Origin: Rhabditophanes sp. KR3021
Taxonomy: Eukaryota > Nematoda > Chromadorea > Rhabditida > Alloionematidae
DNA: 64,000 bases
NCBI GenBank assembly: GCA_963281155.1
Contig: CAUJLY010000001.1
Location: forward strand, 7,440,001 to 7,504,000
Direction of reading: 5' to 3'
Below the pieces are notes generated by a model. The model saw only the letters and a program-made list of their open reading frames with translations. It was not told where the DNA came from and did not search any database. Shown here one piece after another: positions 57,767 to 64,000 of the stretch. The first letter of the stretch is position 1. Each line of letters starts with the position of its first letter. A program made the translations under genes and the position numbers.

Positions 57767-59111
57767 ATGGGAAATACATTTTGCAAAGGTGATAAAATTG
57801 ACGATGAAAAGTTAGCCATTCATAAGGCAATTGAAGCCGACATCCGGTTGGATAAAAAGAGAGAAAGAAAGAGATTGAAGATTCTTTTACTTGGATCAGC
57901 TGACAGTGGAAAATCAACTTTGAATAAACAGATGAGGTATTTTTTTAATAATTATAAATGCATTATTAATTTTTAGAATTATCCACAACAACGGATTCAA
58001 CGAAACAGAAGCCCTAAACTATTCATTCATGATCAAACAAAACGTAATAGATTCACTCCATCACCACGCTCTAGCAATAAAAAAATTCGACTTTGACATT
58101 CCCGGTCAGGAAAATGAACTTTATCAAGATTTCCTCAAAAACCATTCAGCTCTCGGTGACGCAGATGACGATGAACAAAAACAAAAAGTCGATCTATTTA
58201 TGTCCTTTACTATATTCAAAAAACTCTACTCTGAAAAACACCAATTCTACGTTCCTGACAATACAGGATATTTGCTGGAAAACATAGAACGTATAACTGG
58301 GCATCATTATACTCCAACGCCTCAAGACATCGTCCAAGCAAGAGCATCAACACTTGGCGTACACGAAATTGCTTTTGATTTTAAGAATTTTACAATACGG
58401 TGAGTAGATGATGTCAGTATTATTTGTTTTGTGGTTGAGTTGTCGTGGGTTCGAAATGTAATTTTAAGTGTGTTATTTGTGGTTATATTAATTAATTATT
58501 TTTGCCATTTATAGACTTATTGACGTTGGAGGGTAAGTTCTTTTGATTTTGAAGTTAATTCTAAGAAAATGCTTTTAGTCAAAAAAGTGAAAGAAGAAAG
58601 TGGCTTCATTCATTTGAAGGTGTTACGGCAGTTTTGTTTATCACATCTCTATGTGGGTTTGATCAAGTATTGGAGGAAGATCCATCCATCAACAGACTGG
58701 ATGACTCTTTGGAACTATTTAAGAATATTTTAAATAATCAATTCTTAATGAAATCAAATGTCATTTTGTTTATGAATAAAACAGATTTATTTACTAAAAA
58801 ACTAGAGTTTGTACAACTTCATGACTACCATCCCATGTATACTGGCAAAAATGAATTTAAGCCGTGTTCAGAATATATAGAACAATTGTTTTTAAGAGTA
58901 AGTTCACTAACTAAATCATGTACTTCTTTTTCCTTGTACTTAAATTTGATTTAAAATATCTAATTTTCTTTTTTAGGATATTCCATCTGAAGGTCGACAA
59001 GTCTATTCCCACTTTACAAATGCTACTGATACAGAAAACATCAATGTTATGTTTGCGGCTGCCTGTGATATAATACTTCAGAATAATCTTTCTCAAGCAG
59101 GAATGCAATAA
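57767..59111 (+). CDS. heterotrimeric G protein alpha subunit, divergent nematode type
   Basis: GTP-binding switch coupling membrane receptors to effectors. Exons 57767-57936, 57977-58399, 58515-58532, 58579-58897 and 58977-59111; 354 residues, the standard length. MGNTFCKG has the Gly2 myristoylation and Cys palmitoylation layout. G1 is GSADSGKST (usually GAGESGKST), switch I RASTLGVHE keeps the catalytic Arg and Mg-binding Thr, G3 is DVGGQKSERRKW with the catalytic Gln, G4 NKTD, G5 TNATDT (usually TCATDT). KQMRIIHNNGFNETE and the C-terminal NNLSQAGMQ are typical. The third exon is only 18 nt and encodes LIDVGG. Substitutions in G1 and G5 suggest a fast-evolving chemosensory-type GPA rather than a Gi, Gq, Gs or G12 orthologue; the exact class was not resolved. 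Confidence 0.92.
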
Positions 59112-60467
59112 ATACTTAAATATTCACAAAACTTATCTCTCTGTTAAAGTATAATTAATAACTTTTGCTTACAATAAACAATTTTCATAAATGGTGTTTG
59201 GTGAAGATACGTCAGTTACTTATAATTCCATTTGTGATTCCGAAAAGGAAATATAGAAACAAAATTAAAAAAATGTTTGAATGAAATTTAGTCGGTTTTA
59301 ATAACAGCATACTTCAATGATAAATATTTTTTTAACTTACTCATATCGATGTTTTCGAGTCATGTACTTTTTGTAAATTAAAAGTAATATTTATTTGTAT
59401 TTACTTAAAGCAGATTTATTTTGGATTTAGCATGTGAAATGATATATTCAATTAATTAAAGTAAAGCAATGTATTTTTATTAAAGAGAATTCAATGATCA
59501 TTGTGTGGAAATTAAATATTGCATAATTTTATAGAATAAATTTGTTGTATTTACTTATTTGTTTGAGTTTTTCAAGAGCTGCTTGTGCATGTCATTATAA
59601 TGTTTTATTGCTAATTTAATGAAGCGTGGCATTTCAAACTAAAGATAACTAAAATCATCCCCAATTAGAATGAATCAAGCATAAGAATACATAAAAAAGT
59701 AACATTAAACATAAATTATAACTTTATTCATGAATTAACTATTCTGCACATGTGTCAAAAATAAAATAATTTAAGTCTAGAATATATATCAAGAGTTGCA
59801 ATCGTGAGAACCACGTATTACAAATACGTATTGAGTCTGGAACAATTATGAAGTCCATGTGAAATAAAAATATTAAAAAAAGTGTCTATAAAAACAAGAG
59901 TGCAAAGAAATAAATGTTCAGTTTAATATTAGTTTGATGAACACCATTTTTTATGTTTATATCTTTATACTTCTAGGGGTATAGCTGATGGAGTTTGAGA
60001 GTAGGAATTGTGGAATTGGACATCTTTGCCTTGTATAGGAAGATTTGAAGCCATTCTGCATGGTGATGAATCTATAAAATTTGAATATAACCATAAATTA
60101 AAAACAATCTTATTTGATCAAAAAGGGGATCTTGATTATTGGTGTAAGTTGCAGCTGATTGGCTGGTAAGTACAAAAGATATATAAATAAATAAGTAGCA
60201 ATCATTTTAATATATTTTAAATGCACATATACTCTTGTTTTAGTAAGTATGATTTAATGTACTCAGTTAAATTGAAGCCCGATTAGAAATTTAGACAGAT
60301 TTGTTTTGATAGAGGCAATATTTAAATTTACAATCTTTGTAAGAGCGAATAGATATCCAAATTCATTTTTGTTGGTATGCAAGTGTTGGAATTGGTCAGT
60401 ACTGCGGTTATCTACGTTTGGACTCTCCTCAATTGGATCTATATTACTATCGAAAGAGGCGGCCAAA
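59112..60467. other. intergenic with one possible small exon on the minus strand
   Basis: No firm gene. On the minus strand 60071-59965 begins behind a tttatag acceptor and contains a 29-codon frame from 60054 (MASNLPIQGKDVQFHNSYSQ) to a stop at 59967-59965. Its composition is protein-like, so it could be a last exon or tiny gene, but no partner exon was found. Confidence 0.35.
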
Positions 60468-61754
60468 ATGAGCAACTGGAAGCAGACAGAGGGTATTGCC
60501 GATCTATTGGACGACGTCACTCTACGACGTGTCGAACAGCAAAGGCCACGTCAGTAACAACTGGCACCTCCACTAGCAAAGCTTCGGCAGTTACGAAGTC
60601 AGCATCTACAAAGTCGATGAAGTTTGACTGCAATATGGAAGAACTGCTTGTGGAGGAGCAAAAGACACCACTGACTCGTCGAAGTTCGGCAAAATGCGGA
60701 GGAGCGATTGTCGTTAGGTGATTTCGATTTGGAAAAATTTGAAAATGCACCTCAAGTTATGGGCTGCTCGAGCTTTTCAGACTTAAATGAATTGCATTCG
60801 AAACCAGTCATGTTCTCTCCGCCACCTTTGGTTTGGAGTAGCAGTTCAAATGGCTCAAATGTGAATGATTGCAAGTACGATCGGCAGCAGATTCTGTCGT
60901 GGATCTACATTTTCGGCTTCAAAGACCCTGTTGCGAGAAAGTTGAGAAGCTATGAACGAGATTTAGATGGCGATGCTTTGGAGTATGTGTATACTGCCTT
61001 CAAAGTTCAGGAGTATGAGAGAGCCAACATGTTTATTGAGTTAAAGCTACCCACTGCAAAGAGCGTCCCATTAATGGAGTTGTTGGTCTTCAAATGCCAA
61101 CTCCTACTCTCTGCGGGGAACGTGGAAAACGCCCGATTGTTTTCAAAGATGTTGATTGGTGAAGCGGAAGCATGGATGGGCAATTATCTAACACGGGCTA
61201 CTGGCGAAGCATTCATTGTCGCTGGGACTCTGATTGGGTACAAGTGCGACGTACTTTCCAACTCACCTGTTGACTATGTCTTTTTCGCCAAGGAATACAG
61301 TCGGAATGAAGATGTGTTGTTCTTCATCGCTCACTACCATCTAACAAGAAGCGAAATCTACTTGGGCGAGGTGTACTTTAAGAAGTTGAAGAAAATGTGC
61401 CCGAACCATCCAAACGTCCCCTTCTTTAAAGAAATGGTTAAGATAGGATTAGACGGGAAGATGCCTACATTGGAAACATTCGACAGTATCACCAACCTAA
61501 TCAGGAGTGTTCACAATGGTTTAAATGATTATGCCATTTACCAGATGTACGTTTTCCTAATGATTTTCAGAGACAAGCTGAAAGCTGATGGATTGGAGGA
61601 GTACCTGACTGTTGAGACGGAAGCTGACAACTTACTGTCAATGCTTAGAAAACTAGAAGAGATAGATATTGCAGATCCAAAAAAGTATGTCCATACTTTC
61701 TATGCTATTTCTTTAGAAATTATGTCCACATCCTTGATTAATGTAAAATTATGA
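60468..61754 (+). CDS. helical-repeat (TPR-like) protein, unidentified, frame broken twice
   Basis: N-terminus MSNWKQTEGIADLLDDVTLR, a Ser/Thr-rich linker (SVTTGTSTSKASAVTKS), MEELLVEEQKTPLTRRSS, then from about 60699 a frame of some 345 codons (LSLGDFDLEKFENAPQ, YDRQQILSWIYIFGF). The long part is all-helical with paired hydrophobic helices like TPRs (EYVYTAFKVQEYERANMFIE, ELLVFKCQLLLSAGNVENAR, FFIAHYHLTRSEIYLGEVYF). The three segments are in different frames: a shift of one base near 60541-60556 and a compensating one near the AAAA at 60691-60694. All parts look coding, so small errors are likely. I do not recognise the protein. It converges on the next gene. Confidence 0.7.
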
Positions 61755-61846
61755 CTCAAACTCATTTCGATATAGAATAATAAAATATGTTGGTAGATTA
61801 ATTACTTATTAAAGTTCAATAATATTCTAATAAATACATAAATACA

Positions 61847-63991
61847 TTAAACATTTGTAGAGTTTAGTCTCTTTTCCAGTTTGAGTAGGTCCATGATTGA
61901 TTGTGTGATTGATGTTTTGCCATATTCAGAGAGAAGTCCTGCAAATCTTATCAAATCTCCCACATTTGCAGCAACTGAAATGAGTCCTGCAGAAGTCAGT
62001 GCAGTTAGTTTGCAAATAATTGGGTTGATCCTCGACGTACAAACAACGGATTCTGGATTTTGCCTCAACATTCCAATAGCTTGGTCCAATTCGCTGATTG
62101 AGATGTTCACAAAATGGGAACCAAAATAATTCCATATTTCCTTCCGATCACTTTGACTAGCAACACGGAACGTGTTTGAGAAGATTTTGGCGATGACGAT
62201 GATTTGGTCTGTAGACGATGTTTCCTTCCAGATGGGCAATATCAACTTAAATATATTTTGGAGAATCGGCGCTTTGTTTATGTCTGCATTGCCAGTATCA
62301 TACAAATTGTTCACCATTTTCAAAGAGGGAAGTAGGCACTTAGAATGGAATTGATCGTTACTGAGAACCATTTGAATAAAGGACGAGTAGTTTATTTCCG
62401 ATGTTGTGATTAGATTAGTCACAGTTTGCGATGAATCAGAACCAGTCTTATCAGATTCAAGAATTTTGTTGAGGAAATCCAACATTGCACCACAGAACCC
62501 TATGTTTCTCGGGGATAAAGAAGGTTTTTTCAGAAGTGTCGGAAGTTTTTGTTGAACTGCTTCTCGAATCAAATGACAGGAACGGTCTCCAAAAATAACA
62601 GGACTCTTCATAAAGAGGTTCGCCATGCAATTTTGACCCAAGCAAGAGGCCATGCTGGTGTACAATTCATATACACTTTGACTCGTCGAAAAGTCAGTTC
62701 CCATCCTAATCAGAGCAATATCCACCATCTCATCAATCAACCACGATTCTTTGAGCAGACTTGTGATGTCGAGGAACATCTTGGCATCACAATCATTGGG
62801 CAGTTTCTGAAGCATGGTCCCAAACAATTTAAAGTACCGTTTCTTTTGCTCGTGTGGTGTGGTAGGTTCAATAAGCAAAGCAGTTAGTTCGTTTCTGAAG
62901 TGGTTTAGGTTTTCAAGATTCTTAGATCCCTTCAATTTGGCAGAATCCCTTATTATGAGCGTGTTCATGATTCGAGCGCTGAAATCAGCGATTAGGGGAT
63001 CCTGCGAAAGAATTGAATCGAAGACAAATTCCAAAACTTTGTCGAGGACACCGTCAACACCGAAATGTAAGAGTTGATGAACATAATCCAAGCCAATAAC
63101 TTGCTTCAAACTAGCATTTTTACGTATGGCATTAATTTCCTTAGCAATAGCCAATCCGAAATACGCAAATTGGATTGACTTGACTAAGTAGTCGACGGAA
63201 CTTTTGTCGATGGAAGTCTTTGATTTAAGACAGGACTTGTTGCAGATGTGGTTGTAATTTGGACATCTAGTTGTGAGCAAAGTGCTAAGAATCAGGTGAA
63301 TCGTCTCTTCAACAATTACGTTCCCAGCTAACACAATTAAAACCTTGATAACTTTCTCTCCTAAGGTTGTTGAAGCAGCATAGTAACAAAAACGTGGCGT
63401 CAAAATCTGAAAAATAAGGGTTAAAATGCGTTGGCAAATTTAAATAATTACCTGTAAGAATCGAAGAATGCTTCCCAGTGAAGGATGCTGTTTAGTATAA
63501 GCGTCAAATCCTAGTCGGAAGGCATTTGGCGCGTGATAGAAGCTTTTGAAAATAGACGAATCGGCATACCCATCTACACTTCTTTCCGGCGAATTCAACT
63601 CATCTTCTACATCAGGCATATGTGGACTCGATGTAGGCGAATGAAAATCCGGGGTTAGCGAAGGGTCAGCGACATCGACCCTGAATGCTGACACATTGTC
63701 GATTGGATTCTTTAGACGCGATTCTAATGGTCTGACAAACCATACTGGAGTACATTTTTTGACTGATTTACTCCCGTCCTTTTCTTTGTCAAACAATTTG
63801 ACAAGCTCCATAACATCCACCCCTTCTAACTCTGCCAATGTTATTTGGTGAGGCCTGTTGGATACTCCAAATACAAATAGCATAAACTCCAGCATAAATA
63901 CCTTTTCATTTCCATTGCAGGGATCAAAGTGTCTGAGAGTTGCTTCGGCATTTCCACCCTTGATCAATCCATCTATATCTTTCCAGCCCAT
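61847..63991 (-). CDS. large helical (HEAT-like) protein, unidentified
   Basis: Exons 63991-63452 and 63406-61847, 45-nt intron, phase 0; 699 residues. The start ATG lies five bases behind a ttag at the very edge of the window, so an upstream exon cannot be excluded. The N-terminal 100 residues are compact (LEFMLFVFGVSNRPHQITLA, WFVRPLESRLKNP), followed by a Ser/Pro/Asp-rich loop (PDFHSPTSSPHMPDVEDE). The rest is all-helical with repeated hydrophobic pairs (SILRFLQILTPRFCYYAAST, KVLEFVFDSILSQDPLIADF), as in HEAT or armadillo scaffolds. Codon use is that of a normal expressed gene. No catalytic motif and no family recognised; a scaffold or complex subunit is plausible but not shown. Confidence 0.75.
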
Positions 63992-64000
63992 TGTTGCTAA

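Overview
The window reads as nuclear DNA of a nematode, most likely a free-living or parasitic species with a compact, AT-rich genome. The assignment rests on sequence features: the AMPK alpha gene has the N-terminal extension (QPSGLDRVKSL, LSAK) known from C. elegans AAK-2; there is an SXP/RAL-2 (DUF148) secreted protein, a family known essentially from nematodes; the XMAP215 homologue has the three-TOG layout of ZYG-9; introns are often only 39-60 nt with tttag/ttcag acceptors; and many start codons sit a few bases behind an acceptor-like AG, as expected with spliced-leader trans-splicing. No bacterial operon, rRNA, CRISPR array or intact transposon is visible. A clade IV (Tylenchina-like) origin is a guess from base composition and intron ends.

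Layout. 1-24 kb is mostly conserved housekeeping: glutaminase (+), mitochondrial malonyl-CoA:ACP transacylase (-), AMPK beta (+), tRNA-Asp (-), a small chromodomain protein with an AT-hook (-), the ZYG-9/XMAP215 microtubule polymerase (+), an acidic nuclear-type protein (+) and AMPK alpha (-). Alpha and beta subunits of the same kinase lie within 16 kb.

24-40 kb is an accessory cluster of about a dozen same-strand genes: a duplicated pair of coiled-coil genes (one dead), three tandem SH2-SH3 adaptors resembling the C-terminal part of VAV, and seven coiled-coil proteins. Five of the latter place an acidic-aromatic motif (four match the Atg8-binding LIR pattern) at residues 23-36, six share a short aromatic N-terminus, and the three largest end in a common helical module that resembles UBA/CUE. 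This is the part most likely to be undescribed. Its reading as a ubiquitin/Atg8 adaptor family is inference.

40-53 kb starts with RPL15, then holds a run of secreted-protein genes, several with TATA boxes: SXP/RAL-2 with a mucin-like tail, two related Ser/Gly-rich peptides, a Pro-rich repeat protein and a small protein that share a Cys-rich domain, two small secreted peptides, and a large Cys-repeat protein. An LRAT/NlpC-type membrane enzyme follows at 53 kb (-). 53-60 kb is sparse, with a divergent G-alpha gene and a relic of its first exon. 60-64 kb holds two convergent genes for helical proteins I could not identify.

An important caveat: at least six otherwise conserved or clearly coding frames are broken by single-base shifts, mostly at short homopolymers. 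Sequencing or assembly error is the simplest explanation, so stops and frames in this window should be read with care. Exon boundaries given are hand-read from splice signals and phase; none was computed.
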